A DNA stretch of 64,000 nt from Bradyrhizobium sp. 132 (GCF_023074185.1 NZ_JADPKY010000170.1:248001-312000), one strand, 5' to 3'. Shown: positions 1-9,359, numbered from the stretch's first letter. Numbers and translations are program-made. Notes: generated from the sequence alone by a model not told the origin.

Positions 1-841
1 GCTCGCCGATCAGCGCTTCCAGCCGATCGGTCAGAGCAGGCCTTTCTGTCGCCTTGATCGCCGAGGTGAAGCCGACATGGTGAAGCAGACCTTCGTCATC
101 GTAGAGTCCGAGCAGCAGCGAGCCGACCACGCTCCGGCCGGCGAGCTTGTTGGTGGCATAGCGGAAGCCGCCGACGACACAATCGGCGCTGCGGAATTTC
201 TTGATCTTCTGCATGCCGTCGCGATTTCCCGCCTGGTAAGGCAGGTCGATGCGCTTGGCGATGACGCCGTCCGAGCCGCCGCCGGATTGCGCCAGCCATT
301 TTTGCGCGGTGGCGTAGCTTGTCGCCGCCGGTGAGAGGCGGAAGATGCTGGCTTTCAGGTTGGCTTTCGCAAACGCTTCCAGCGCCGGCCGCCGCTCGCC
401 GAGCGGCTCTTTGGCAAGCTGCTTCTCGCCAGCCGTCGCAAGCAGATCGAAGACGAGATAAAGTGCCGGCGTGTCCTGAGAGAGCTTGTTCACGCGGCTT
501 GAAGCAGGGTGAATGCGCTGCAGCAGCGCGTCGAAAGAAAAGCTTTTGCCGTGCGGCACGACAATCTCGCCGTCGAGCGTGAAGCAATCCGCCTTCAGCT
601 TCAGTGCCGCGGCGACGATCTCGGGGAAGTAGCGCGCGAGGTCCTCGCCGGATTTCGAGCGCAAATCAATGCTGCCGCCGTTGCGCGACAGCAGGCAACG
701 GAAGCCATCCCATTTCGGCTCGTATTGCCACTCCTTGCCGCGCGGGATCGCATCGACGGACTTCGCCTCCATCGCAACGAGAGATGTCGATTTTCGTGCG
801 CGCTTTGCAGGGGCTGCAGGCAAGGGGCTGGGACTCGTCAT
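1..841 (-). CDS. ATP-dependent DNA ligase, N-terminal part (runs off the left edge)
   Basis: The frame is open from an ATG at 841 down to base 1, so about 280 N-terminal residues are present and the C-terminus lies outside the window. The adenylation-domain signature EPKWDGFR is at residues 41-48; Lys43 should be the lysine that becomes adenylated. Further nucleotidyltransferase motifs follow: RSKSGEDL, then FTLDGEIV, and near the edge DGVIAKR. About 40 residues of Ala/Lys-rich sequence precede the catalytic motif. No polymerase or phosphoesterase domain precedes it, so it resembles a stand-alone LigC/LigD-ligase-type enzyme of bacterial end-joining or base-excision repair rather than full LigD. 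It lies downstream of trxA on the same strand, separated by a hairpin terminator. The family is clear; the exact paralogue is not. Confidence 0.85.
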   Translation of the reverse strand, partial: MTSPSPLPAAPAKRARKSTSLVAMEAKSVDAIPRGKEWQYEPKWDGFRCLLSRNGGSIDLRSKSGEDLARYFPEIVAAALKLKADCFTLDGEIVVPHGKSFSFDALLQRIHPASSRVNKLSQDTPALYLVFDLLATAGEKQLAKEPLGERRPALEAFAKANLKASIFRLSPAATSYATAQKWLAQSGGGSDGVIAKRIDLPYQAGNRDGMQKIKKFRSADCVVGGFRYATNKLAGRSVVGSLLLGLYDDEGLLHHVGFTSAIKATERPALTDRLEALIGE

Positions 842-866
842 AAGCTGGAGATGTCCCATCAACGCA

Positions 867-892
867 AAACGGCCGACTTTCGCCGGCCGTTT
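867..892 (-). terminator. Rho-independent terminator after trxA
   Basis: A perfect 9-bp inverted repeat (AAACGGCCG at 867-875 and CGGCCGTTT at 884-892) has an 8-base loop. On the minus strand the descending arm ends in TTTT. It lies 28 bases past the trxA stop codon and 25 bases ahead of the ligase start, so it separates the two genes. Confidence 0.75.
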
Positions 893-919
893 CCAAAAAA
901 TAATCTCGTGCGCGGCGGA

Positions 920-1240
920 TCAGACCGCGGAGGTGATCCACTGCTGCAGCTTTGCCTTGGGCGCGGCGCCGACTTGGCGGGAAGCCATCTCGCCGCCCTT
1001 GAAGATCATCAGGGTAGGGATCGACATCACGCCATACTTCGATGCGGTCTTCGGGCTCTCGTCGACGTTGAGCTTCACGATCTTGACCTTGTCGCCCATC
1101 GCGCCGGAGATCTCGTCGAGCGCGGGTGCGATCATGCGGCAGGGACCGCACCATTCGGCCCAGAAATCGACAACCACCGGACCGTCCGCCTTGAGCACTT
1201 CGGCTTCGAAATCGGTGTCAGAAACTTTGCCAACGGCCAT
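920..1240 (-). CDS. trxA: Thioredoxin 1
   Basis: This is a 106-residue thioredoxin, a cytoplasmic dithiol reductant for ribonucleotide reductase, peroxiredoxins and others. The active site WCGPC lies in the context WAEWCGPCRM, and the cis-proline segment reads SIPTLMIF. I chose the ATG at 1240 (product MAVGKVSD...) over an upstream in-frame ATG at 1294 because it gives the usual family length and is preceded by GAGGT at 7 bases. It lies 63 bases downstream of addA on the same strand and is followed by a terminator, so it probably ends the addB-addA-trxA unit. The gap to addA contains a small hairpin resembling a tRNA T-arm, but there is no tRNA there. Confidence 0.96.
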   Translation of the reverse strand: MAVGKVSDTDFEAEVLKADGPVVVDFWAEWCGPCRMIAPALDEISGAMGDKVKIVKLNVDESPKTASKYGVMSIPTLMIFKGGEMASRQVGAAPKAKLQQWITSAV

Positions 1241-1303
1241 GGGAATACCTCGTACCTGAGAGAAGGACGCGACGGGAATCGCACCCGAGATCATGCCGTC
1301 AAC

Positions 1304-4300
1304 CTATGAACGGCTCCTTGCCGGGTCAAGGACGCTCACACGGAGATGAAGGGATGCCAGCGCCGCGTCCAGCGCGGGGGCTGAAATCTCCATATATTCA
1401 AGGGCCTCGGTCCAGAGCAGGACGGCTCGAACAGGCTTTTGGGGATAAAGCCGCGATAGCACCGCCCGATACAGCGCAAGCTGCCGGACATAGGTCGCGG
1501 GCACCTCAGCGGCGCTGATGGGCGCCGCCTGGTTGGTCTTGAAATCGACGATCAAAACCTCATCCGGACGAACGACCAGCCGGTCGATCTGCCCCGACAC
1601 CAGCGCCGGGGTGCGGCCCGGCCGCTCCAGTCTGCCGACGATGGCGACCTCCGCCCGGCTGCCCGCGGCAAAGACCGGCGCGAAGCGCGGCTCAGTGATG
1701 AGGGCGAGCACCTTGTCGGCCAGAGCGGCGCGGTCAGCCTCCGCCCAGTCCGAGGCATTGCGCGCCATGAAGCCGAGCGCGGCCTCGCGCCGGCGATCGC
1801 TGGCGATGTCGGGGAGTGATTGCAGCAGCCGGTGCACCAGCGTGCCGCGTTGCAGCGCGAGCGCGCGGGACTGCACCGATTCACTTGACCGCACCGCGCG
1901 GCCTTCCTCGGCCGACTGGCCGGAGGGACGAACCGGATCGTCATCGACGGTCTCGCGCGGCGCCGGCGTCCGCAGCCAGTCCGGGAGCGCGGTCCTCTGG
2001 TCCACGGATGTCGCCGGCGCGCCCAGTGCCTCGGCATCCCCGGGCCGCGCGAACCGCGTCACCTTGCCGAGCGGCGTCTCGATTGTCTGCTTGTCCAGGC
2101 CCGAGCCGGCGAGCCCGGTGTCGACCAGGTCGTACCAGCTCAGCTTGCGAACCGTCTTCATGTTGCCGGGCAAGCAGCCGCTGACGATCAGCCGGTCGGC
2201 GGCGCGCGTCATCGCGACGTAGAGCAGGCGGCGGTATTCGTCCTCGGTCTCCTCGATCATCGCCTTGCGTGCGTCGGCGACGGGCTTGGGATCGTCCGCC
2301 TTGCGGCCGGCCCACACCACGACCTCGCCGCCATTGCCGCGCGGCATGTGGATCAATCGGACCCGCTGCGAGTCCGCAGGCGACGATGTGGTGTCGACCA
2401 TGAACACGACGGAAGCTTCCAGTCCCTTGGCGCCGTGCACGGTCATCACCCGTACCTCGTCGCGCGAGATCTCCATGTCGCGCTTCACCTCAGTGTCGGC
2501 CGAGCGCAGCCAGGCCATGAAACCCTGCAGCGAGGCCGGCGCCTTGCGCTCGTAGTTCAGCGCCAGCTCCAGAAATTCGTCGAGCGCGTCGTTGGCCTCG
2601 TGACCGAGCCGGCGCAGGATGCGCGCGCGTCCGCCGTCGCCGCCGAGCAGCCAGGCATAGAAGGCGAACGGCGTCTCTTCGCGCGACCGGACCTCGCAGG
2701 CTTCCAGTCGCCGCAGCACCGTCGAGAATTTGTCGCTTGTGGACGCATGCTCACCAAGCGCGCGTCGCAGCGATCCCTTGCGATCCCAGGCAAGCTGAAA
2801 CAGATCGTCGTCATCGAGGCCGAACAGCGGGCTCTTCAGCGCCACCGCGAGCGCGAGATCGTCCTGCGGCAGCAGCAGCGCATCGGCGAGGTTCATCAGA
2901 TCGATGATTCCGATGTGCTCGGTGAGCTTCAGTCGATCGGCGCCCGCGACAGGAACGTTGGCATGCTTCAGGGCCTGGATCACGGCGTCGAACGCATTGC
3001 CGCGCCGCCGCACCAGGATCAGCATGTCGCCATAGCGCAGGGGCCGCCGCTCGCCTTCGTGTCCCGTCAGCGTGCCGCTCTCGACCAGCCGCTTGATCTC
3101 GGTCTGGATGCGGCGCGCAAGCTTGACCTCGGGGCTGGTGGCGGCGACGCCGTCGAACGGCGCGCGCCAGCCCTCGATCTCCTGCCGTTCGTCGGCAATC
3201 GCGAGATCCCAGAGTTCGATTACACTCGGGCCGGCATCGGCGAGCGCATTGTGCACGGGATAGGCCTTCTCCGCGTGAATGCTGCGATAGATAGTCTCCT
3301 CGCGAAAAACCTGATCGACCGAATGCAAAATAGCCGCGCCCGATCGGAAGGAGTAGTTGAACGAGACCGGATCGAATTTAAGGTTAGCAGCCTCAAACTT
3401 TCTTCTGAGATCATATCGGCGCCGATCAAACTCTCGCGGTTCCGCGCCCTGGAACGAGAAGATCGATTGCTTCTCGTCGCCGACAGCGAAGACGGTGCGG
3501 TTCAGCCCCTCGCGCGCGCCTTCTCCGGCCGTGAATTCCGAGATGATGTGCGCGACGATCTCCCATTGCCGCGGGCTCGTGTCCTGGGCTTCGTCGATCA
3601 GCACGTGATCGACGCCGCGGTCGAGCTTGTAATGCACCCAGCCCGAGGAGACGCGGTCCAGCATTGTCAGCGTCTTGTCGATGAGGTCGTCATAGTCCAG
3701 CAGCCCGCGCTCCTGCTTCTCGCGGCGGTAGTTTGCGGCAGCCGCGGTCGCGATATGCAGCAGGGCTGCGGTGCGGTCGCGCATGGTCACCGCACGGCGC
3801 TTCTCGATCAGAGCGTCGAGCCGCTGCGCCTCGTGCTCGAATAGGTGAGCGACTGACGGATAATCTTTGCAAAACTGTTTGGTTAGCAACGTCTTGCGTG
3901 GTTGCTTCTTTTCATCGGTCAGGAAGGCCCCAAGATAAGCATCGACTTGCGCACTGCCTGAGAACGCTTTTGCCGAACGTAAGCAATCGGCTTGGTCCTT
4001 CTCGGTCTTGTTGCCGCCATCGAGTGCGAGGGCAACTTCGTCCCAGCGCGATCGCGGCAGGAACGGACCGTCGAGAATCTCCGTCTCGACGCCCTCTATG
4101 CCATCGCTCGCGTCCACGCCCAGCGCGGTGCTCATCTGCGTCGCAGCCGCTTCCGCGTTCCCGGCCTCATCGGTCCAGGCCATGAAATGATCGCGGCTCA
4201 GACAGGCCTCGCGCACCACCTCCTTGAAGGTGACGTCGGCGGCGCTCGCCATCGCGGTCAGCAGCGCCCGGCCGGTAACGCTGTCAGGGTCGCGCGCGGC

Positions 4301-4813
4301 CTCCAGCAGTACTTTCAGATTGGCGCGCTCCATCATGTCGGTCTGGTCGCGATCGTCGATCACCGCGAAGCGCGCCGGCACGTTGGCCTCGAACGGAAAC
4401 TGCTGGAGCAGGCGGGTGCACAGCGCGTGGATGGTCTGCACCTTCAATCCGCCCGGCGTCTCCAGCGCGCAGGCGAACAGCTTTCGCGCTTCGCGCCGCA
4501 ATTTTGTATTGGGGTGCGGAATGCCGACCGCGCGGATCGCTGCGTCGAGTGCCGTGTCGTCGAGCGTCACCCAATGCCCGAGCGTGGTGAACACGCGCTC
4601 GGCCATGTTGGCGGCAGCCGCCTTGGTGAAGGTGATGCAGAGGATCTTTTCCGGCGGCACGCCAGAGAGCAGCAGGCGGATCACCCGCTGCACCAGCACA
4701 TGCGTCTTGCCCGAGCCGGCATTGGCCGACACAAAGGCCGACGCGGTCGGGTCCGATGCGCGTGCTTGCCTGGCGCGCACTTCATCCGGGATGGGGCGCG
4801 GTGCCTTCACCAT
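1304..4813 (-). CDS. addA: Double-strand break repair helicase-nuclease AddA
   Basis: This 1169-residue protein is the UvrD-type helicase/nuclease subunit of AddAB, which processes double-strand ends for RecA loading in many bacteria that lack RecBCD. Walker A ANAGSGKT is at residues 30-37. Later superfamily-1 motifs are DYDDLI, LIDEAQDTS (Walker B), AVGDEKQSIF, TVHGAKGLE and YVAMTRAADRL. The C-terminal RecB-type nuclease motif is LIVDFKTNQ. The ATG at 4813 overlaps the addB stop by 7 bases, indicating translational coupling; an upstream in-frame start at 4894 would run deep into addB and is rejected. Length and motif order fit the alphaproteobacterial AddA family. Confidence 0.96.
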   Translation of the reverse strand: MVKAPRPIPDEVRARQARASDPTASAFVSANAGSGKTHVLVQRVIRLLLSGVPPEKILCITFTKAAAANMAERVFTTLGHWVTLDDTALDAAIRAVGIPHPNTKLRREARKLFACALETPGGLKVQTIHALCTRLLQQFPFEANVPARFAVIDDRDQTDMMERANLKVLLEAARDPDSVTGRALLTAMASAADVTFKEVVREACLSRDHFMAWTDEAGNAEAAATQMSTALGVDASDGIEGVETEILDGPFLPRSRWDEVALALDGGNKTEKDQADCLRSAKAFSGSAQVDAYLGAFLTDEKKQPRKTLLTKQFCKDYPSVAHLFEHEAQRLDALIEKRRAVTMRDRTAALLHIATAAAANYRREKQERGLLDYDDLIDKTLTMLDRVSSGWVHYKLDRGVDHVLIDEAQDTSPRQWEIVAHIISEFTAGEGAREGLNRTVFAVGDEKQSIFSFQGAEPREFDRRRYDLRRKFEAANLKFDPVSFNYSFRSGAAILHSVDQVFREETIYRSIHAEKAYPVHNALADAGPSVIELWDLAIADERQEIEGWRAPFDGVAATSPEVKLARRIQTEIKRLVESGTLTGHEGERRPLRYGDMLILVRRRGNAFDAVIQALKHANVPVAGADRLKLTEHIGIIDLMNLADALLLPQDDLALAVALKSPLFGLDDDDLFQLAWDRKGSLRRALGEHASTSDKFSTVLRRLEACEVRSREETPFAFYAWLLGGDGGRARILRRLGHEANDALDEFLELALNYERKAPASLQGFMAWLRSADTEVKRDMEISRDEVRVMTVHGAKGLEASVVFMVDTTSSPADSQRVRLIHMPRGNGGEVVVWAGRKADDPKPVADARKAMIEETEDEYRRLLYVAMTRAADRLIVSGCLPGNMKTVRKLSWYDLVDTGLAGSGLDKQTIETPLGKVTRFARPGDAEALGAPATSVDQRTALPDWLRTPAPRETVDDDPVRPSGQSAEEGRAVRSSESVQSRALALQRGTLVHRLLQSLPDIASDRRREAALGFMARNASDWAEADRAALADKVLALITEPRFAPVFAAGSRAEVAIVGRLERPGRTPALVSGQIDRLVVRPDEVLIVDFKTNQAAPISAAEVPATYVRQLALYRAVLSRLYPQKPVRAVLLWTEALEYMEISAPALDAALASLHLRVSVLDPARSRS

Positions 4814-7800
4814 TCCTCGATCCCCAATCCGCCGGCCGCGGACCATTCCTTGATCCGGGCGAGGTCGTCGTAAGTGCCGTAGCGGTTGGTCCACATCGGC
4901 AGGTTCAGTGAGGTGTAGGGCTGGTTCTCGTCCTCGAAGGCGCGGATAAGCGCCTCAAGCTTGGCTCTCGCTTCTGCGGCAGCAGTATCAGGCGGCTGCG
5001 CCTCTTCGCCCTTATTGACTTTGAGCTTGACGATTCGCTCCTCGCCGGGTGGATTGTTGCCGCTGAGGCGGACATAGACGAGCTGGCTCACGGATGCGCC
5101 GGCATCGATATCGGGAAAGCCGCCTTCGCGCAGGATCGCGGCTTCCAGCGTGAGCTGCGGCGACAGGCCTATTTGGACCTGCTTGTCGGTCGGTGGCTGG
5201 CCGGTCTTGTAGTCGAGGATGGCGTAGCCGCCGCCCTGGCGCCGTTCGATGCGGTCGGCGCGGGCGGAGAGACGGAAGCTGCGCCCGTGGTCGAGCGGGA
5301 TCGAGATCTCGCCGCGGGTTTCCGCAGCGATAGCCTCGATCACGTCGCGACGCGCCGTCTCCCATTCGCCGAACCAGCGGGCGATGCGCTGGAAACGCGG
5401 CCACCACAGCGCCCGCGCCTCGGGACGTTCCATCAGCGGTGCAAAGTACTTTTCACCGATCACGCGCAGCACGCGCGCGGGATCGTCGGGCAGATTCGTG
5501 GCGTAGCGTTCCGTGAACTCGCCGAGTGCATCGTGGATCGCCGAGCCGCGGTCGGCGGCCGACAGCGGCATGTCGACGGGATCGAGTGCGTCGAGCCGCA
5601 AAATGTGTTTTGCGTAGATCGTATAGGGATCGCGCAGCCAGTCCTCGATCGCAGTCACAGACATCCTGAGCGGCCGGGTCGCGCGCGGCGGTCGCGGCTC
5701 GGGCTGCTTGATCGGTTTGACCTCGTCGGGCTGGTCCAGCGCGGCTGCAAACTGCACGTATTTCTCGCCCGCGCGAATTGCTGCCTTCCAGCGCGCGTCG
5801 CCCGCGACCGCCTCCAACCGGTGCAGGAAGCGCGAAGCCACCGCGGGCGCGCCGCCGGCCTTTGCGGAGTGGGTGAGGATGACCTCGTCGCCGCCGAGCA
5901 GTTGCGCAAAATCATGGGCGGAGAGGCCGATACGGCGCTCAGGCAGATCGAGGCCGAGCTGGTGCCGCATCGGTCGGCTGAGCCAGGGATCGATGCGCGG
6001 CGCCGGCGGCCAGACGCCCTCGATCAGTCCGCCGACGATGATTCGGTCGGCCTGCATCAGGCGCGATTCAAGCGGGCCGTAGATCTGGAGCCGCGCGCCA
6101 GGCTTGTCTCGCCGCCGCACCGCGCGATCGCCAAATGCGGTCTGAAAGACGTCTGCGTAGTCGGGCAGCGTCACCATCAGTCCGCTGGTCGTGCCGCCGC
6201 GCAGGAGATCGTCGAAGGCGCTTGCGAGCGCGAGGCCTTCGCGCTCCTCGAAGGCCAGGGAAATGCCCTGCTCGTCGCGCGACAGCTCGATCATGATCTC
6301 GCGGTGGCGATGTGCGAGCTCGGCGAAGTCAAACGCCTTCGCTGACGCCAGGCTCTCGATCGGCGCCAATGCTATCCGCAGGGCATCGATCAGCGCCTGG
6401 ATGCGATCGAGGTCTTCCGCTTTGAGGCGCGCGCGCGGCTCGGCCTTATGCAGCGCGGAGACCTCGCTGCGCCACAGCTTTGCCAGCTCCTCGCGGAAGC
6501 GATTGAATTCACGCAGCAGGCCGGCAGTGCCTGCAGGCGGTCGCGTGCCGCGCAAGACCGCAAGCTCCAGGCCTTCGATCGCCGCCCTCCACGCGCCAGG
6601 TGCGCGGCCCAGCCGGCACAGCGGATGCTTCAGCATCGCCAGAAGCGTCGGCGGCTCCAATCCCTTGGTCGCAGCCTCCGCTGTGAGCCGCGCAAAGACG
6701 CCGGCGGACGTCTCCATCAAGACGTCGCCGCCGGAATCGTCGAACGCGAGGTCCCACCGGGTCAGCGCGGCCATCACCCGCCGCGCTAGTGCGCGGTCGG
6801 GCGTGACAAGCGCGGCGGATTTGTCGAGATGCCGCGCCTCACGCATCGCAATCGCGATGGCGAGGGCTTCCATCTCGGGATTGGGGGCTTCGACCACTGC
6901 GAGATTGTTCATGCCGCCGGTGATCTTCGCGGCCACATCCGGCTGCTTCAGGCGGTCGTGCCAAATCTCGGTCTTGGCCGATGGCCGCATCGATTCGGAG
7001 GCGAGCAGATCGCGGCCGCCTTCCGCCGGAGGCTGGAGGATATCGACGTCGCTGCGCTTGATGCCAAAGCGATCGAGCAGCGCGTGCATGGCATATTGCG
7101 GATGGTTCGAGACCGGATGCTCCGCGAACTTGCCGAGCGAGTCGCGTACGCCGCCGATGCTGCGCCAGGCATCGTCGTCGAGATCGGTGTCCAGGCCGGG
7201 CAGCACCACGGCGCCACGCGGCAGCAAGGCGACTGCGTGGAGAAATCTTGCAGTGGCCGGCATCGAGCCGGTCGAACCGGCCGCGATCACGGGGCCATGG
7301 TGATGCGCGGTCAGCCGCTTGGCTTCGGCATCGATCAGGAGGTCGCGGCGGGCAGCGGGCTCGATGCGTTTGATTTCGGCGAGATGACCGGGCCAGGCGA
7401 TGCGCGCGATGCGCAAAAATTCGAGCGAGTGCTGCCAGTACCGGTCGAGCAGGTCAGGCACGAGGCCATCGAGCGCGCTCCAGTCGACGCCGCGCGTGAC
7501 CATGTCGTCGATCAGCCGCGCGAGATCAGAGGCCAGCGCCAGCGTCGAAGCGGGGCCGCCGACGACCAGCGGAGACAGCACCGGGCCCTTGGCCCAGGCC
7601 GCGACCAGCTGCGCCAGTGTCAGCCGCCGTTCGAGCTCGCCGAGCCGCGGCGGAATGTCGAGCGGCGTTGCGCCGGAAAACTGTTCGCCCTCATCGGCGA
7701 AAGCGAGTTCATCCTCGTCGATGTCGCCGAGCGCGACGATGCGCGGCAGCACGACGGCATCTGCCTTCATCTCGTCGAGGAAGATCTCGCGGACGATTCG

Positions 7801-7953
7801 CATGGCGCGCCTTGTCGGCAGGTACAACGTGGCGTCCGCCAGCTGTGCAGGTTCCTTGCGCGCCTCAAAGCCGTCGACCAGCCGGCCGTCGAGCAGGCTT
7901 GAGACGATGGTGCGCAGGAAGGGAACTGAGACTGGAACGCTGAAAACGCGCAT
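4807..7953 (-). CDS. addB: Double-strand break repair protein AddB
   Basis: This 1048-residue protein is the second subunit of AddAB. It starts MRVFSVPVSVPFLRTI, characteristic of alphaproteobacterial AddB. The helicase-like part is degenerate, with no clear Walker A in the first 50 residues. The C-terminal nuclease motif ILDYKTGQPP is intact and should carry the metal-binding Asp and catalytic Lys. An in-frame ATG at 7983 would overlap the promoter described just upstream, so I chose 7953. The gene is first in addB-addA-trxA. Its promoter has a near-consensus -10 and a palindrome containing two GANTC sites around the predicted transcription start. Confidence 0.94.
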   Translation of the reverse strand: MRVFSVPVSVPFLRTIVSSLLDGRLVDGFEARKEPAQLADATLYLPTRRAMRIVREIFLDEMKADAVVLPRIVALGDIDEDELAFADEGEQFSGATPLDIPPRLGELERRLTLAQLVAAWAKGPVLSPLVVGGPASTLALASDLARLIDDMVTRGVDWSALDGLVPDLLDRYWQHSLEFLRIARIAWPGHLAEIKRIEPAARRDLLIDAEAKRLTAHHHGPVIAAGSTGSMPATARFLHAVALLPRGAVVLPGLDTDLDDDAWRSIGGVRDSLGKFAEHPVSNHPQYAMHALLDRFGIKRSDVDILQPPAEGGRDLLASESMRPSAKTEIWHDRLKQPDVAAKITGGMNNLAVVEAPNPEMEALAIAIAMREARHLDKSAALVTPDRALARRVMAALTRWDLAFDDSGGDVLMETSAGVFARLTAEAATKGLEPPTLLAMLKHPLCRLGRAPGAWRAAIEGLELAVLRGTRPPAGTAGLLREFNRFREELAKLWRSEVSALHKAEPRARLKAEDLDRIQALIDALRIALAPIESLASAKAFDFAELAHRHREIMIELSRDEQGISLAFEEREGLALASAFDDLLRGGTTSGLMVTLPDYADVFQTAFGDRAVRRRDKPGARLQIYGPLESRLMQADRIIVGGLIEGVWPPAPRIDPWLSRPMRHQLGLDLPERRIGLSAHDFAQLLGGDEVILTHSAKAGGAPAVASRFLHRLEAVAGDARWKAAIRAGEKYVQFAAALDQPDEVKPIKQPEPRPPRATRPLRMSVTAIEDWLRDPYTIYAKHILRLDALDPVDMPLSAADRGSAIHDALGEFTERYATNLPDDPARVLRVIGEKYFAPLMERPEARALWWPRFQRIARWFGEWETARRDVIEAIAAETRGEISIPLDHGRSFRLSARADRIERRQGGGYAILDYKTGQPPTDKQVQIGLSPQLTLEAAILREGGFPDIDAGASVSQLVYVRLSGNNPPGEERIVKLKVNKGEEAQPPDTAAAEARAKLEALIRAFEDENQPYTSLNLPMWTNRYGTYDDLARIKEWSAAGGLGIEEW

Positions 7954-7958
7954 GAGCT

Positions 7959-8010
7959 GCCTGATTCGGGAATCAGGCGCCAATATAGGGAGATGGACTC
8001 AAATGGTCAT
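7959..8010 (-). promoter_or_regulatory. addB promoter with palindrome and three GANTC sites
   Basis: Read on the minus strand: a -35-like ATGACC (8005-8010), a 17-base spacer and a -10-like TATATT (7982-7987). About 4-28 bases further on is a perfect 8-bp palindrome, GCCTGATT and AATCAGGC (7959-7966 and 7971-7978), overlapping the expected transcription start and ending 5 bases before the addB ATG. Three GANTC methylation sites occur in 38 bp: 7963-7967, 7970-7974 and 7996-8000 (in the spacer). The palindrome could be an operator or an RNA hairpin near the ribosome-binding site. Confidence 0.6.
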
Positions 8011-8057
8011 GGGTGCAGACGAGGTCTTCCCCGCTGTTTGACGGCTTCGCCGCTCGC

Positions 8058-8186
8058 GTGCCCCGGACGCGGCGCAGCACGCAGTGATGCGCCGCTGAGC
8101 CGGGCCCCAGGCTACGTCATCACGGCTGTGGCTGTGGGTCCCGGCTCTGCGGAGCGGCACTTCGCGCCGCACCGCGTCCGGGACAA
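8058..8186. repeat. Bradyrhizobium-type palindromic intergenic repeat
   Basis: A GC-rich imperfect inverted repeat about 130 bases long. Its outer arms are CCCCGGACGCGGCGCAGC near 8060 and the matching GCGCCGCACCGCGTCCGGG near 8164-8182. It fills most of the gap between addB and the murU-like gene and may act as a bidirectional transcript end. Repeats like this are common between genes in Bradyrhizobium; there is no coding signal inside. Confidence 0.6.
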
Positions 8187-8194
8187 GAGAGACC

Positions 8195-8917
8195 CTACGC
8201 CACGCTCTCCAGAAACGCCTCTTCCGCGGCGTGCACGGCGTCGGGCGTGCCGACATGCATCCAGACGCCGTCGAGGCGGAGGCCGAACAGCCGCTCCTGC
8301 TCGTTGGCGCGGTCAAACATTTTGGTCAGCGAGAACTCGCCTGTCGGAGCATCGGCGAAGATCGAGGGCGACAAGATCGCCGCGCCGGCATAGACGAACG
8401 GAACGACCTCCTTTTCCTTGCGCTTGCGCAGGGCGCCGTCGGCCAGCATGCCGTAATCGCCGCGGCCGCTATAGCCGATGCTGGTCGCCGTCGGCGCCAT
8501 TAGCAGCAGGATGTCCATCCGCGCGAGATCGAAGTTTTCGGCAAGCCGCGCCAGATTGGAGCGCACGCCGTCGATCCACAGCGTATCGGAATTGACATGG
8601 AAGAACGGCGCATCGCCGAGCAATGGCAACGCCCTGACCACGCCGCCGCCGGTGCCGAGCACCTGGTCGCGCTCGTCCGAGATGGTCACGCGCGGATGCT
8701 GGCGGGACGCGGTGTGATTGATGATCTGGTCCGGCAGATAGTGCACGTTGACCACCGCCTCGCTCACGCCGGCCTGGCCGAGCTTGTCGAGCACGTGGTC
8801 GAGCAGCGGCTGGCCGGCCACCGGCACCAGCGGCTTCGGCATCTTATCCGTCAACGGACGCATGCGCAGGCCGAACCCTGCGGCGAGCACCATGGCTTTG
8901 GTCGGCTTGACGGACAT
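8195..8917 (-). CDS. murU: Nucleotidyltransferase, probable N-acetylmuramate-1-phosphate uridylyltransferase (MurU)
   Basis: A 240-residue sugar nucleotidyltransferase. The N-terminal signature LAAGFGLRMRPLT (nucleotide-binding loop) is followed by KMPKPLVPV and, further on, FHVNSDTLW with a metal-binding Asp. The family includes mannose-1-phosphate guanylyltransferases as well as MurU. The MurU call rests on the neighbouring AmgK-type kinase: in Pseudomonas and Caulobacter AmgK and MurU act in sequence to turn recycled MurNAc into UDP-MurNAc, bypassing de novo synthesis. The ATG at 8917 was preferred to one at 8986 because it places the signature about ten residues from the start. Sugar specificity is inferred. 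Confidence 0.75.
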   Translation of the reverse strand: MSVKPTKAMVLAAGFGLRMRPLTDKMPKPLVPVAGQPLLDHVLDKLGQAGVSEAVVNVHYLPDQIINHTASRQHPRVTISDERDQVLGTGGGVVRALPLLGDAPFFHVNSDTLWIDGVRSNLARLAENFDLARMDILLLMAPTATSIGYSGRGDYGMLADGALRKRKEKEVVPFVYAGAAILSPSIFADAPTGEFSLTKMFDRANEQERLFGLRLDGVWMHVGTPDAVHAAEEAFLESVA

Positions 8918-9041
8918 CCTTCGCTTTCTCAGACCCATTGATTTCGCGTTCGCCGCAATCCTAACACGAGGCTTGACCGACCGCACCGCGTCTTAATCGC
9001 CTTAACCACCTGCCGTGACGCTTGTACGACGAGTGTTGCCG

Positions 9042-9359
9042 TTACGCCCGGACGGATGTGGAACGCGCCTTTTTCTTCTTGTCGCCAAGCTTGAGAAAAT
9101 TGACACCGATCTGGTCGCCATTGACCCAGGCGAGCTCGCAGCGCCGGTATGCAAGTCCGGTAGACGACAGCAGCAGAAAAAACTCCTTCAGATGCAGGCC
9201 TTCGACCGAGCCGTCGATGGTCAGCTTGGCGCCGCTCTCGGAGACGTCCTCCATGCTGCAGTCGCGCCGCCAGGTGCCGTCGATACCCATCATCTGGGCC
9301 GCGATCCCGCGCTCGAAAACAACCCGGCTGTTGCCGCGCTGGTCCGTCTTCACCGCCAT
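9042..9359 (-). CDS. PilZ domain protein
   Basis: A 105-residue single-domain protein. The two c-di-GMP-binding elements of PilZ are visible: RxxxR as RGNSR at residues 8-12, and DxSxxG as DVSESG in the middle. The C-terminus is Lys-rich (KLGDKKKKAR). It probably binds cyclic di-GMP and acts on an unknown partner. It lies between the murU-like gene (125 bases downstream) and tsaE-amgK (106 bases upstream) on the same strand, so it may be cotranscribed with peptidoglycan-recycling genes. Its target cannot be read from the sequence. Confidence 0.85.
   Translation of the reverse strand: MAVKTDQRGNSRVVFERGIAAQMMGIDGTWRRDCSMEDVSESGAKLTIDGSVEGLHLKEFFLLLSSTGLAYRRCELAWVNGDQIGVNFLKLGDKKKKARSTSVRA

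Noticed and set aside
1264..1290. tRNA T-arm-like hairpin (minus strand) between addA and trxA
   Set aside because: The stem and 7-base loop resemble a T-arm but there is no D-arm, anticodon arm or CCA end around it.
2348..7902. Long plus-strand open frames opposite addA and addB
   Set aside because: They are shadows of the addA/addB codon bias; no recognisable domain, and both real genes have complete motif sets.
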